64,000 bases of DNA from Cinclus cinclus (lineage: Eukaryota; Chordata; Aves; Passeriformes; Cinclidae). This document shows, one piece after another, positions 38,927-52,362 of the stretch; the stretch's first letter is position 1, and every line of letters starts with the position of its first letter. Location of the stretch: the NCBI RefSeq assembly GCF_963662255.1, contig NC_085073.1, positions 186,001-250,000 of the forward strand, given 5' to 3'. The position numbers and the translations under genes are program-made. Under the pieces are notes generated by a model. The model saw only the letters and a list, made by a program, of their open reading frames with translations, ran no database searches and was not told where the DNA came from.

Positions 38927-40689
38927 TTGGGTCACAATGGTTCCTTGCTTCTGTTAACCTCTGTGGTGTCACAATGCATCCCATGCCCTTTTAGGCCACT
39001 TGATGTCACAATGAATCATTTGATTCTTGGCCTCCATGGTGGCATAATAGATCCTTGCTTCTTTTGGTCCACGTGCTGTAACAATCCTTCCCTGGCCATT
39101 TTAGGCCCCCTGGTGTCACAAGGGATCATTAGATTGTTAGCCTGCATTGGGTAACAATGGTTCCTTGCTTCTCTTAACCTCTGTGGTGTCACAATGCATC
39201 CCATGCCCTTTTAGGCCACTTGATGTCACAATGAACCATTTGATTTTTGGCCCCCATGGTGGCATAATTTTACCAGGTTTTAATTGGGCCCCATGCTTTC
39301 ACAATCCATCCCTGGCCCTTTTACGCCCCCTGGTGCCAAATGGGATCCTGGGATTATTAGCCTCCATTGGGTCACAATGGATCCTTGCTTCTCTTAACCC
39401 CTGTGGTGTCACAATGCATCCCATGCCCTTTTAGGCCACTTGATGTCACAATGAATCATTTGATTCTTGGCCTCCATGGTGGCATAATAGATCCTTGCTT
39501 CTATTGGTCCCCGTGCTGTAACAATCCATCCCTGGCCATTTTAGGCCCCCTGGTGTCACAAGGGATCATTAGATTTTTAGCAAGCATTGGGTCACAATGG
39601 TTCCTTGCTTCTCTTAACCTCTGTGGTGTCACAATGCATCCCATGCCCTTTTAGGCCACTTGATGTCACAATGAATCATTTGATTCTTGGCCTCCATGGT
39701 GACATAATAGATCCTTGCTTCTATTGGTCCCCGTGCTGAAACAATTCATCCCTGGCCCTTTTTATAGCCCCTGGTGCCACAAGGGATCATTAGATTGTTA
39801 GCCTGCATTGGGTCACAATGGTTCCTTGCTTCTCTTAACCTCTGTGGTGTCACAATGCATTCCAAGCCCTTTTAGGCCACTTGTCCTTACAATGAACCAT
39901 TTGATTCTTGGCCTTCATGGTGTCATAATGGTTCCTTGTTTCTATTGGTCCCCATGCTGTCACAATTCATCCCTGGCCCTTTTACGCCCCCTGGTGTCAC
40001 AAGGGATCATTAGATTGTTAGCCTGCATTGGGTCACAATGGATCCTTGCTTCTCTTAACCCCTGTGGTGTCACAATGCATCCCATGCCCTTTTAGGCCAC
40101 TTGATGTCACAATGAATCATTTGATTCTTGGCCTCCATGGTGACATAATAGACCCTTGCTTCTATTGGTCCCCGTGCTGTAACAATTCATCCCTGGCCCT
40201 TTTTATACCCCCTGGTGCCACAAGGGATCATTAGATTGTTAGCCTGCTTTGGGTCACAATGGTTCCTTGCTTCTCTTAACCTCTGTGGTGTCACAATGCA
40301 TTCCAAGCCCTTTTAGGCCACTTGGTCTTACAATGAATCATTTGAGTCTTGGCCTCCATGGTGACATAATAGATCCTTGCTTCTATTGGTCCCCATGCTG
40401 TCACAATTCATCCCTGGCCCTTTTACGCCCCCTGGTGCCAAATGGGATCCTGGGATTATTAGCCTCCATTGGGTCACAATGGATCCTTGCTTCTCTTAAC
40501 CCCTGTGGTGTCACAATGCATCCCATGCCCTTTTAGGCCACTTGATGTCACAATGAATCATTTGATTCTTGGCCTCCGTGGTGACATAATAGATCCTTGC
40601 TTCTATTGGTCCCCGTGCTGTTACAATTCATCCCTGGCCCTTTTTATAGCCCCTGGTGCCACAAGGGATCATTAGATTGTTAGCCTGCA
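38927..40689. repeat. 8-mer unit, 1,763 bp, first arrangement
   Basis: The order is start-marker G (TTTTGGTCCACG), V/M hybrid, G, D with GCTGAAAC, M with CACTTGTCC, D, hybrid M with GAGTCTTGG, D with GCCTCCGTGG. This is the 6-mer of 40,690-42,011 with an extra dimer (D, hybrid M) placed between the fifth and last monomers. The M monomer near 39,808-40,027 is itself mosaic, with M-type C followed by a G-type D subunit. Confidence 0.8.
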
Positions 40690-42011
40690 TTGGGTCACAA
40701 TGGTTCCTTGCTTCTCTTAACCTCTGTGGTGTCACAATGCATCCCATGCCCTTTTAGGCCACTTGATGTCACAATGAATCATTTGATTCTTGGCCTCCAT
40801 GGTGGCATAATAGATCCTTGCTTCTTTTGGTCCACGTGCTGTAACAATCCTTCCCTGGCCATTTTAGGCCCCCTGGTGTCACAAGGGATCATTAGATTGT
40901 TAGCCTGCATTGGGTCACAATGGTTCCTTGCTTCTCTTAACCTCTGTGGTGTCACAATGCATCCCATGCCCTTTTAGGCCACTTGATGTCACAATGAACC
41001 ATTTGATTTTTGGCCTCCATGGTGGCATAATTTTACCAGGTTTTAATTGGGCCCCATGCTGTCACAATCCATCCCTGGCCCTTTTACGCCCCCTGGTGCC
41101 AAATGGGATCCTGGGATTATTAGCCTCCATTGGGTCACAATGGATCCTTGCTTCTCTTAACCCCTGTGGTGTCACAATGCATCCCATGCCCTTTTAGGCC
41201 ACTTGATGTCACAATGAATCATTTGATTCTTGGCCTCCATGGTGGCATAATAGATCCTTGCTTCTATTGGTCCCCGTGCTGTAACAATCCATCCCTGGCC
41301 ATTTTAGGCCCCCTGGTGTCACAAGGGATCATTAGATTTTTAGCAAGCATTGGGTCACAATGGTTCCTTGCTTCTCTTAACCTCTGTGGTGTCACAATGC
41401 ATTCCATGCCATATTAGGCCACTTGATGTCACAATGAATCATTTGATTCTTGGCCTCCATGGTGGCATAATAGATCCTTGCTTCTATTGGTCCCCGTGCT
41501 GAAACAATTCATCCCTGGCCCTTTTTATAGCCCCTGGTGCCACAAGGGATCATTAGATTGTTAGCCTGCATTGGGTCACAATGGTTCCTTGCTTCTCTTA
41601 ACCTCTGTGGTGTCACAATGCATTCCAAGCCCTTTTAGGCCACTTGTCCTTACAATGAACCATTTGATTCTTGGCCTTCATGGTGTCATAATGGTTACTT
41701 GTTTCTATTGGGCCCCATGCTGTCACAATTCATCCCTGGCCCTTTTACGCCCCCTGGTGTCAAATGGGATCCTGGGATTATTAGCCTCCATTGGGTCACA
41801 ATGGATCCTTGCTTCTCTGAACCCCTGTGGTGTCACAATGCATCCCATGCCCTTTTAGGCCACTTGATGTCACAATGAATCATTTGATTCTTGGCCTCCG
41901 TGGTGACATAATAGATCCTTGCTTCTATTGGTCCCCGTGCTGTTACAATTCATCCCTGGCCCTTTTTATAGCCCCTGGTGCCACAAGGGATCATTAGATT
42001 GTTAGCCTGCA
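40690..42011. repeat. 6-mer HOR, 1,322 bp, copy 1
   Basis: The order is start-marker G, V/M hybrid, G, D with GCTGAAAC, M with CACTTGTCC, D with GCCTCCGTGG. These equal slots 1-3 and 22-24 of the 24-mer. The fourth monomer has GGCATAATAG in place of GACATAATAG. The M monomer has GGTTACTTG and GGGCCCC. It pairs with 49,280-50,601 at 8,590 bp. Confidence 0.82.
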
Positions 42012-42451
42012 TTGGGTCACAATGGTTCCTTGCTTCTCTTAACCTCTGTGGTGTCACAATGCATCCCATGCCCTTTTAGGCCACTTGATGTCACAATGAA
42101 TCATTTGATTCTTGGCCTCCATGGTGGCATAATAGATCCTTGCTTCTTTTGGTCCACGTGCTGTAACAATCCTTCCCTGGCCATTTTAGGCCCCCTGGTG
42201 TCACAAGGGATCATTAGATTGTTAGCCTGCATTGGGTCACAATGGTTCCTTGCTTCTCTTAACCTCTGTGGTGTCACAATGCATTCCAAGCCCTTTTAGG
42301 CCACTTGTCCTTACAATGAACCATTTGATTCTTGGCCTTCATGGTGTCATAATGGTTCCTTGTTTCTATTGGTCCCCATGCTGTCACAATTCATCCCTGG
42401 CCCTTTTACGCCCCCTGGTGTCAAATGGGATCCTGGGATTATTAGCCTCCA

Positions 42452-45400
42452 TTGGGTCACAATGGATCCTTGCTTCTCTTAACCCCTGTGGTGTCACAAT
42501 GCATCCCATGCCCTTTTAGGCCACTTGATGTCACAATGAATCATTTGATTCTTGGCCTCCATGGTGGCATAATAGATCCTTGCTTCTATTGGTCCCAGTG
42601 CTGTAACAATCCATCCCTGGCCATTTTAGGCCCCCTGGTGTCACAAGGGATCATTAGATTTTTAGCAAGCATTGGGTCACAATGGTTCCTTGCTTCTCTT
42701 AACCTCTGTGGTGTCACAATGCATCCCATGCCCTTTTAGGCCACTTGATGTCACAATGAATCATTTGATTCTTGGCCTCCATGGTGACATAATAGACCCT
42801 TGCTTCTATTGGTCCCCGTGCTGTAACAATTCATCCCTGGCCCTTTTTATACCCCCTGGTGCCACAAGGGATCATTAGATTGTTAGCCTGCTTTGGGTCA
42901 CAATGGTTCCTTGCTTCTCTTAACCTCTGTGGTGTCACAATGCATTCCAAGCCCTTTTAGGCCACTTGGTCTTACAATGAACCATTTGATTCTTGGCCTT
43001 CATGGTGTCATAATGGTTCCTTGTTTCTATTGGTCCCCATGCTGTCACAATTCATCCCTGGCCCTTTTACGCCCCCTGGTGTCAAATGGGATCCTGGGAT
43101 TATTAGCCTCCATTGGGTCACAATGGATCCTTGCTTCTCTGAACCCCTGTGGTGTCACAATGCATCCCATGCCCTTTTAGGCCACTTGATGTCACAATGA
43201 ATCATTTGATTCTTGGCCTCCATGGTGGCATAATAGATCCTTGCTTCTATTGGTCCCCGTGCTGTAACAATCCATCCCTGGCCATTTTAGGCCCCCTGGT
43301 GTCACAAGGGACCATTAGATTTTTAGCCTGCATTGGGTCACAATGGTTCCTTGCTTCTCTTAACCCCTGTGGTGTCACAATGCATCCCATGTCCTTTTAG
43401 GCCACTTGATGTCACAATGAATCATTTGATTTTTGGCCTCCATGGTGGCATAATTGTACCAGGTTTTAATTGGGCCCCATGCTTTCACAATTCATCCCTG
43501 GCCCTTTTAGGCCCATTGGTGTCACAAGGGACCATTAGATTGTTAGCCTCCATTGGGTAACAGTGGTTCCTTGCTTCTCTTAACCTCTGTGGTGTCACAA
43601 TGCATTCCATGCCATTTTAGGCCACTTGATGTCACAATGAAGCATTTGATTCTTGGCCTCCATGGTGTCATAATGGTTCCTTGTTTCTATTGGGCCCCAT
43701 GCTGTCACAATTCATCCCTGGCCCTTTTACGCCCCCTGGTGTCAAATAGGATCCTGGGATTATTAGCCTCCATTGGGTCACAATGGATCCTTGCTTCTCT
43801 TAACCCCTGTGGTGTCACAATGCATCCCATGCCCTTTTAGGCCACTTGATTTCACAATGAATCATTTGATTCTTGGCCTCCGTGGTGACATAATAGATCC
43901 TTGCTTCTATTGGTCCCCGTGCTGTTACAATTCATCCCTGGCCCTTTTTATACCCCCTGGTGCCACAAGGGATCATTAGATTGTTAGCCTGCATTGGGTC
44001 ACAATGGTTCCTTGCTTCTCTTAACCTCTGTGGTGTCACAATGCATCCCATGCCCTTTTAGGCCACTTGATGTCACAATGAACGATTTGATTTTTGGCCT
44101 CCATGGTGGCATAATTTTACCAGGATTTAATTGGGCCCCATGCTTTCACAATCCATCCCTGGCCCTTTTAGGCCCATTGGTGTCACAAGAGACCATTAGA
44201 TTGTTAGCCTCCATTGGGTAACAATGGTTCCTTTCTTGTCTTAACCTCTGTGGTGTCACAATGCATTCCATGCCATTTTAGGCCACTTGATGTCACAATG
44301 AATCATTTGATTCTTGGCCTCCATGGTGTCATAATGGTTCCTTGTTTCTATTGGTCCCCGTGCTGTAACAATTCATCCCTGGCCCTTTTTATACCGCATG
44401 GTGCCACAAGGGATCATTAGATTGTTAGCCTGCATTGGGTCACAATTGTTCCTTGCTTCTCTTAACCTCTGTGGTGTCACAATGCATTCCAAGCCCTTTT
44501 AGGCCACTTGGTCTTACAATGAACCATTTGATTCTTGGCCTTCATGGTGTCATAATGGTTCCTTGTTTCTATTGGTCCCCATGCTGTCACAATTCATCCC
44601 TGGCCCTTTTATGCCCCCTGGTGTCAAATGGGATCCTGGGATTATTAGCCTCCATTGGGTCACAATGGATCCTTGCTTCTCTGAACCCCTGTGGTGTCAC
44701 AATGCATCCCATGCCCTTTTAGGCCACTTGATGTCACAATGAATCATTTGATTCTTGGCGTCCATGGTGGCATAATAGATCCTTGCTTCTATTGGTCCCC
44801 GTGCTGTAACAATCCATCCCTGGCCATTTTAGCCCCCCTGGTGTCACAAGGGATCATTAGATTGTTAGCCTGCATTGGGTCACAATGGTTCCTTGCTTCT
44901 CTTAGCCCCTGTGGTGTCACAATGCATCCCATGCCCTTTTAGGCCACTTGATTTCACAATGAATCATTTGATTCTTGGCCTCCATGGTGACATAATAGAT
45001 CCTTGCTTCTATTGGTCCCCGTGCTGTAACAATTCATCCCTGGCCCTTTTTATACCCCCTGGTGCCACAAGGGATCATTAGATTGTTAGCCTGCATTGGG
45101 TCACAATGGTTCCTTGCTTCTCTTAACCTCTGTGGTGTCACAATGCATTCCAAGCCCTTTTAGGCCACTTGGTCTTACAATGAACCATTTGATTCTTGGC
45201 CTTCATGGTGTCATAATGGTTCCTTGTTTCTATTGGTCCCCATGCTGTCACAATTCATCCCTAGCCATTTTAGGCCCCCTGGTGTCACAAGGGATCATTA
45301 GATTGTTAGCCTGCATTGGGTCACAATGGATCCTTGCTTCTCTTAACCCCTGTGGTGTCACAATGCATCCCATGCCCTTTTAGGCCACTTGATGTCACAA

Positions 45401-47295
45401 TGAATCATTTGATTCTTGGCCTCCATGGTGGCATAATTTTACCAGGTTTTAATTGGGCCCCATGCTTTCACAATTCATCCCTGGCCCTTTTAGGCCCATT
45501 GGTGTCACAAGGGACCATTAGATTGTTAGCCTCCATTGGGTAACAATGGTTCCTTGCTTCTCTTAACCTCTGTGGTGTCACAATGCATTCCATGCCATAT
45601 TAGGCCACTTGATGTCACAATGAATCATTTGATTCTTGGCCTTCATGGTGTCATAATGGTTCCTTGTTTCTATTGGGCCCCATGCTGTCACAATTCATCC
45701 CTGGCCCTTTTACGCCCCCTGGTGTCAAATGGGATCCTGGGATTATTAGCCTCCATTGGGTCACAATGGATCCTTGCTTCTCTTAACCCCTGTGGTGTCA
45801 CAATGCATCCCATGCCCTTTTAGGCCACTTGATGTCACAATGAATCATTTGATTCTTGGCCTCCATGGTGGCATAATAGATCCTTGCTTCTATTGGTCCC
45901 CGTGCTGTAACAATCCATCCCTGGCCATTTTAGGCCCCCTGGTGTCACAAGGGATCATTAGATTGTTAGCCTGCTTTGGGTCACAATGGTTCCTTGCTTC
46001 TCTTAACCCCTGTGGTGTCACAATGCATCCCATGCCCTTTTAGGCCACTGGATGTCACAATGAATGATTTGATTTTTGGCCTCCATGGTGGCATAATTTT
46101 ACCAGGTTTTAATTGGGCCCCATGCTTTCACAATTCATCCCTGGCCCTTTTAGGCCCATTGGTGTCACAAGGAACCATTAGATTGTTAGCCTCCATTGGG
46201 TAACAATGGTTCCTTGCTTCTCTTAACCTCTGTGGTGTCACAATGCATTCCATGCCATTTTAGGCCACTTGATGTCACAATGAATCATTTGATTCTTGGC
46301 CTCCATGGTGTCATAATGGTTCCTTGTTTCTATTGGTCCCCATGCTGTCACAATTCATCCCTGGCCCTTTTACGCCCCCTGGTGCCACAAGGGATCATTA
46401 GATTGTTAGCCTGCATTGGGTCACAATGGTTCCTTGCTTCTCTTAACCTCTGTGGTGTCACAATGCATCCCATGCCCTTTTAGGCCACTTGATGTCACAA
46501 TGAATCATTTGATTCTTGGCCTCCATGGTGGCATAATAGATCCTTGCTTCTTTTGGTCCCCGTGCTGTAACAATCCATCCCTGGCCATTTTAGGCCCCCT
46601 GGTGTCACAAGGGATCATTAGATTGTTAGCCTGCATTGGGTCACAATGGTTCCTTGCTTCTCTTAACCTCTGTGGTGTCACAATGCATCCCATGCCCTTT
46701 TAGGCCACTGGATGTCACAATGAACGATTTGATTTTTGGCCTCCATGGTGGCATAATTTTACCAGGTTTTAATTGGGCCCCATGCTTTCACAATCCATCC
46801 CTGGCCCTTTTAGGCCCATTGGTGTCACAAGAGACCATTAGATTGTTAGCCTCCATTGGGCAACAATGGTTCCTTGCTTCTCTTAACATCTGTGGTGTCA
46901 CAATGCATTCCATGCCATTTAAGCCACTTGATGTCACAATGAATCATTTGATTCTTGGCCTCCATGGTGTCATAATGGTTCCTTGTTTCTATTGGTCCCC
47001 GTGCTGTAACAATTCATCCCTGGCCCTTTTTATACCCCATGGTGCCACAAGGGATCATTAGATTGTTAGCCTGCATTGGGTCACAATTGTTCCTTGCTTC
47101 TCTTAACCTCTGTGGTGTCACAATGCATTCCAAGCCCTTTTAGGCCACTTGGTCTTACAATGAACCATTTGATTCTTGGCCTTCATGGTGTCATAATGGT
47201 TCCTTGTTTCTATTGGTCCCCATGCTGTCACAATTCATCCCTGGCCCTTTTATGCCCCCTGGTGTCAAATGGGATCCTGGGATTATTAGCCTCCA
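42452..47295. repeat. Long duplicated segment, left copy (22 monomers)
   Basis: Sequence from 42,452 repeats at 52,363 with offset 9,911 up to about 45,975, and with offset 9,691-9,692 from 46,196. The step means the right copy lacks one 220-bp monomer. Shared private variants include GGTCCCAGTG near 42,591, ATACCGCATGG near 44,392, TCCTTTCTTGTC near 44,229 and CACAATTGTTCC near 44,450. A one-base deletion near 46,918 (CCATTTAAGCC) is confined to this copy. Confidence 0.85.
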
Positions 47296-47516
47296 TTGGG
47301 TCACAATGGATCCTTGCTTCTCTTAACCCCTGTGGTGTCACAATGCATCCCATGCCCTTTTAGGCCACTTGATGTCACAATGAATCATTTGATTCTTGGC
47401 CTCCGTGGTGACATAATAGATCCTTGCTTCTATTGGTCCCCGTGCTGTTACAATTCATCCCTGGCGCTTTTTATAGCCCCTGGTGCCACAAGGGATCATT
47501 AGATTGTTAGCCTGCA

Positions 47517-49279
47517 TTGGGTCACAATGGTTCCTTGCTTCTCTTAACCTCTGTGGTGTCACAATGCATCCCATGCCCTTTTAGGCCACTTGATGTCACA
47601 ATGAATCATTTGATTCTTGGCCTCCATGGTGGCATAATAGATCCTTGCTTCTTTTGGTCCACGTGCTGTAACAATCCTTCCCTGGCCATTTTAGGCCCCC
47701 TGGTGTCACAAGGGATCATTAGATTGTTAGCCTGCATTGGGTCACAATGGTTCCTTGCTTCTCTTAACCTCTGTGGTGTCACAATGCATCCCATGCCCTT
47801 TTAGGCCACTTGATGTCACAATGAACCATTTGATTTTTGGCCTCCATGGTGGCATAATTTTACCAGGTTTTAATTGGGCCCCATGCTTTCACAATCCATC
47901 CCTGGCCCTTTTACGCCCCCTGGTGCCAAATGGGATCCTGGGATTATTAGCCTCCATTGGGTCACAATGGATCCTTGCTTCTCTTAACCCCTGTGGTGTC
48001 ACAATGCATCCCATGCCCTTTTAGGCCACTTGATGTCACAATGAATCATTTGATTCTTGGCCTCCATGGTGACATAATAGACCCTTGCTTCTATTGGTCC
48101 CCGTGCTGTAACAATTCATCCCTGGCCCTTTTTATACCCCCTGGTGCCACAAGGGATCATTAGATTGTTAGCCTGCTTTGGGTCACAATGGTTCCTTGCT
48201 TCTCTTAACCTCTGTGGTGTCACAATGCATTCCAAGCCCTTTTAGGCCACTTGGTCTTACAATGAATCATTTGAGTCTTGGCCTCCATGGTGACATAATA
48301 GATCCTTGCTTCTATTGGTCCCCATGCTGTCACAATTCATCCCTGGCCCTTTTACGCCCCCTGGTGCCAAATGGGATCCTGGGATTATTAGCCTCCATTG
48401 GGTCACAATGGATCCTTGCTTCTCTTAACCCCTGTGGTGTCACAATGCATCCCATGCCCTTTTAGGCCACTTGATGTCACAATGAATCATTTGATTCTTG
48501 GCCTCCATGGTGGCATAATAGATCCTTGATTCTATTGGTCCCCGTGCTGTAACAATCCATCCCTGGCCATTTTAGGCCCCCTGGTGTCACAAGGGATCAT
48601 TAGATTTTTAGCAAGCATTGGGTCACAATGGTTCCTTGCTTCTCTTAACCTCTGTGGTGTCACAATGCATCCCATGCCCTTTTAGGCCACTTGATGTCAC
48701 AATGAATCATTTGATTCTTGGCCTCCATGGTGACATAATAGATCCTTGCTTCTATTGGTCCCCGTGCTGAAACAATTCATCCCTGGCCCTTTTTATAGCC
48801 CCTGGTGCCACAAGGGATCATTAGATTGTTAGCCTGCATTGGGTCACAATGGTTCCTTGCTTCTCTTAACCTCTGTGGTGTCACAATTCATTCCAAGCCC
48901 TTTTAGGCCACTTGTCCTTACAATGAACCATTTGATTCTTGGCCTTCATGGTGTCATAATGGTTACCTGTTTCTATTGGGCCCCATGCTGTCACAATTCA
49001 TCCCTGGCCCTTTTACGCCCCCTGGTGTCAAATGGGATCCTGGGATTATTAGCCTCCATTGGGTCACAATGGATCCTTGCTTCTCTTAACCCCTGTGGTG
49101 TCACAATGCATCCCATGCCCTTTTAGGCCACTTGATGTCACAATGAATCATTTGATTCTTGGCCTCCGTGGTGACATAATAGATCCTTGCTTCTATTGGT
49201 CCCCGTGCTGTTACAATTCATCCCTGGCCCTTTTTATAGCCCCTGGTGCCACAAGGGATCATTAGATTGTTAGCCTGCA
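47517..49279. repeat. 8-mer unit, 1,763 bp, permuted arrangement
   Basis: The order is start-marker G, V/M hybrid, D, hybrid M with GAGTCTTGG, G, D with GCTGAAAC, M with CACTTGTCC, D with GCCTCCGTGG. The content equals the 8-mer at 38,927, but the dimer (D, hybrid M) sits before the trimer (G, D, M) and not after it. The dimer matches 40,028-40,468 at 7,929 bp; the right part matches 38,266-39,146 at 10,353 bp. Confidence 0.8.
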
Positions 49280-50601
49280 TTGGGTCACAATGGTTCCTTG
49301 CTTCTCTTAACCTCTGTGGTGTCACAATGCATCCCATGCCCTTTTAGGCCACTTGATGTCACAATGAATCATTTGATTCTTGGCCTCCATGGTGGCATAA
49401 TAGATCCTTGCTTCTTTTGGTCCACGTGCTGTAACAATCCTTCCCTGGCCATTTTAGGCCCCCTGGTGTCACAAGGGATCATTAGATTGTTAGCCTGCAT
49501 TGGGTCACAATGGTTCCTTGCTTCTCTTAACCTCTGTGGTGTCACAATGCATCCCATGCCCTTTTAGGCCACTTGATGTCACAATGAACCATTTGATTTT
49601 TGGCCTCCATGGTGGCATAATTTTACCAGGTTTTAATTGGGCCCCATGCTGTCACAATCCATCCCTGGCCCTTTTACGCCCCCTGGTGCCAAATGGGATC
49701 CTGGGATTATTAGCCTCCATTGGGTCACAATGGATCCTTGCTTCTCTTAACCCCTGTGGTGTCACAATGCATCCCATGCCCTTTTAGGCCACTTGATGTC
49801 ACAATGAATCATTTGATTCTTGGCCTCCATGGTGGCATAATAGATCCTTGCTTCTATTGGTCCCCGTGCTGTAACAATCCATCCCTGGCCATTTTAGGCC
49901 CCCTGGTGTCACAAGGGATCATTAGATTTTTAGCAAGCATTGGGTCACAATGGTTCCTTGCTTCTCTTAACCTCTGTGGTGTCACAATGCATTCCATGCC
50001 ATATTAGGCCACTTGATGTCACAATGAATCATTTGATTCTTGGCCTTCATGGTGTCATAATAGATCCTTGCTTCTATTGGTCCCCGTGCTGAAACAATTC
50101 ATCCCTGGCCCTTTTTATAGCCCCTGGTGCCACAAGGGATCATTAGATTGTTAGCCTGCATTGGGTCACAATGGTTCCTTGCTTCTCTTAACCTCTGTGG
50201 TGTCACAATGCATTCCAAGCCCTTTTAGGCCACTTGTCCTTACAATGAACCATTTGATTCTTGGCCTTCATGGTGTCATAATGGTTCCTTGTTTCTATTG
50301 GTCCCCATGCTGTCACAATTCATCCCTGGCCCTTTTACGCCCCCTGGTGTCAAATGGGATCCTGGGATTATTAGCCTCCATTGGGTCACAATGGATCCTT
50401 GCTTCTCTTAACCCCTGTGGTGTCACAATGCATCCCATGCCCTTTTAGGCCACTTGATGTCACAATGAATCATTTGATTCTTGGCCTCCGTGGTGACATA
50501 ATAGATCCTTGCTTCTATTGGTCCCCGTGCTGTTACAATTCATCCCTGGCCCTTTTTATAGCCCCTGGTGCCACAAGGGATCATTAGATTGTTAGCCTGC
50601 A
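49280..50601. repeat. 6-mer HOR, 1,322 bp, copy 2
   Basis: It has the same six-monomer order as 40,690-42,011. Its third monomer shares the CCATATTAGG form of F near 49,997 with the other copy near 41,407. The fourth monomer has GGCCTTCATGGTGTCATAA joined to TAGATCC near 50,042-50,062, an M-to-D switch inside subunit B. Confidence 0.82.
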
Positions 50602-51923
50602 TTGGGTCACAATGGTTCCTTGCTTCTCTTAACCTCTGTGGTGTCACAATGCATCCCATGCCCTTTTAGGCCACTTGATGTCACAATGAATCATTTGATT
50701 CTTGGCCTCCATGGTGGCATAATAGATCCTTGCTTCTTTTGGTCCACGTGCTGTAACAATCCTTCCCTGGCCATTTTAGGCCCCCTGGTGTCACAAGGGA
50801 TCATTAGATTGTTAGCCTGCATTGGGTCACAATGGTTCCTTGCTTCTCTTAACCTCTGTGGTGTCACAATGCATCCCATGCCCTTTTAGGCCACTTGACG
50901 TCACAATGAACCATTTGATTTTTGGCCTTCATGGTGGCATAATTTTACCAGGTTTTAATTGGGCCCCATGCTTTCACAATCCATCCCTGGCCCTTTTACG
51001 CCCCCTGGTGCCAAATGGGATCCTGGGATTATTAGCCTCCATTGGGTCACAATGGATCCTTGCTTCTCTTAACCCCTGTGGTGTCACAATGCATCCCATG
51101 CCCTTTTAGGCCACTTGATGTCACAATGAATCATTTGATTCTTGGCCTCCATGGTGGCATAATAGATCCTTGCTTCTATTGGTCCCCGTGCTGTAACAAT
51201 CCATCCCTGGCCATTTTAGGCCCCCTGGTGTCACAAGGGATCATTAGATTTTTAGCAAGCATTGGGTCACAATGGTTCCTTGCTTCTCTTAACCTCTGTG
51301 GTGTCACAATGCATCCCATGCCCTTTTAGGCCACTTGATGTCACAATGAATCATTTGATTCTTGGCCTCCATGGTGACATAATAGACCCTTGCTTCTATT
51401 GGTCCCCGTGCTGTAACAATTCATCCCTGGCCCTTTTTATATCCCCTGGTGCCACAAGGGATCATTAGATTGTTAGCCTGCTTTGGGTCACAATGGTTCC
51501 TTGCTTCTCTTAACCTCTGTGGTGTCACAATGCATTCCAAGCCCTTTTAGGCCACTTGTCCTTACAATGAACCATTTGATTCTTGGCCTTCATGGTGTCA
51601 TAATGGTTCCTTGTTTCTATTGGTCCCCATGCTGTCACAATTCATCCCTGGCCCTTTTACGCCCCCTGGTGTCAAATGGGATCCTGGGATTATTAGCCTC
51701 CATTGGGTCACAATGGATCCTTGCTTCTCTGAACCCCTGTGGTGTCACAATGCATCCCATGCCCTTTTAGGCCACTTGATGTCACAATGAATCATTTGAT
51801 TCTTGGCCTCCGTGGTGACATAATAGATCCTTGCTTCTATTGGTCCCCGTGCTGTTACAATTCATCCCTGGCCCTTTTTATAGCCCCTGGTGCCACAAGG
51901 GATCATTAGATTGTTAGCCTGCA
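50602..51923. repeat. 6-mer HOR, 1,322 bp, copy 3
   Basis: It is tandem to copy 2, again running start-marker G, V/M hybrid, G, D, M, D. The fourth monomer is the GCTGTAAC form with ATATCCCC, where the other copies have GCTGAAAC. A GACGTCAC site near 50,898 replaces the usual GATGTCAC. Confidence 0.82.
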
Positions 51924-52362
51924 TTGGGTCACAATGGTTCCTTGCTTCTCTTAACCTCTGTGGTGTCACAATGCATCCCATGCCCTTTTAGGCCACTTGA
52001 TGTCACAATGAATCATTTGATTCTTGGCCTCCATGGTGGCATAATAGATCCTTGCTTCTTTTGGTCCACGTGCTGTAACAATCCTTCCCTGGCCATTTTA
52101 GGCCCCCTGGTGTCACAAGGGATCATTAGATTGTTAGCCTGCATTGGGTCACAATGGTTCCTTGCTTCTCTTAACCTCTGTGGTGTCACAATGCATCCCA
52201 TGCCCTTTTAGGCCACTTGATGTCACAATGAACCATTTGATTTTTGGCCTCCATGGTGGCATAATTTTACCAGGTTTTAATTGGGCCCCATGCTTTCACA
52301 ATCCATCCCTGGACTTTTACGCCCCCTGGTGCCAAATGGGATCCTGGGATTATTAGCCTCCA
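51924..52362. repeat. Start of a further 6-mer, truncated by a switch
   Basis: The start-marker G monomer and V/M hybrid are present, then the sequence joins the long duplicated segment. The hybrid lacks one base near 52,313 (GGACTTTTACG for GGCCCTTTTACG), giving a 219-bp step to 52,363. Confidence 0.8.

Noticed and set aside
46636..47061. Longest open frame, 141 codons
   Set aside because: It is long only because one base is missing near 46,918 in CCATTTAAGCC, which carries the frame past the usual TAG into the next monomer. The related monomers at 56,547 and 60,730 do not have it.
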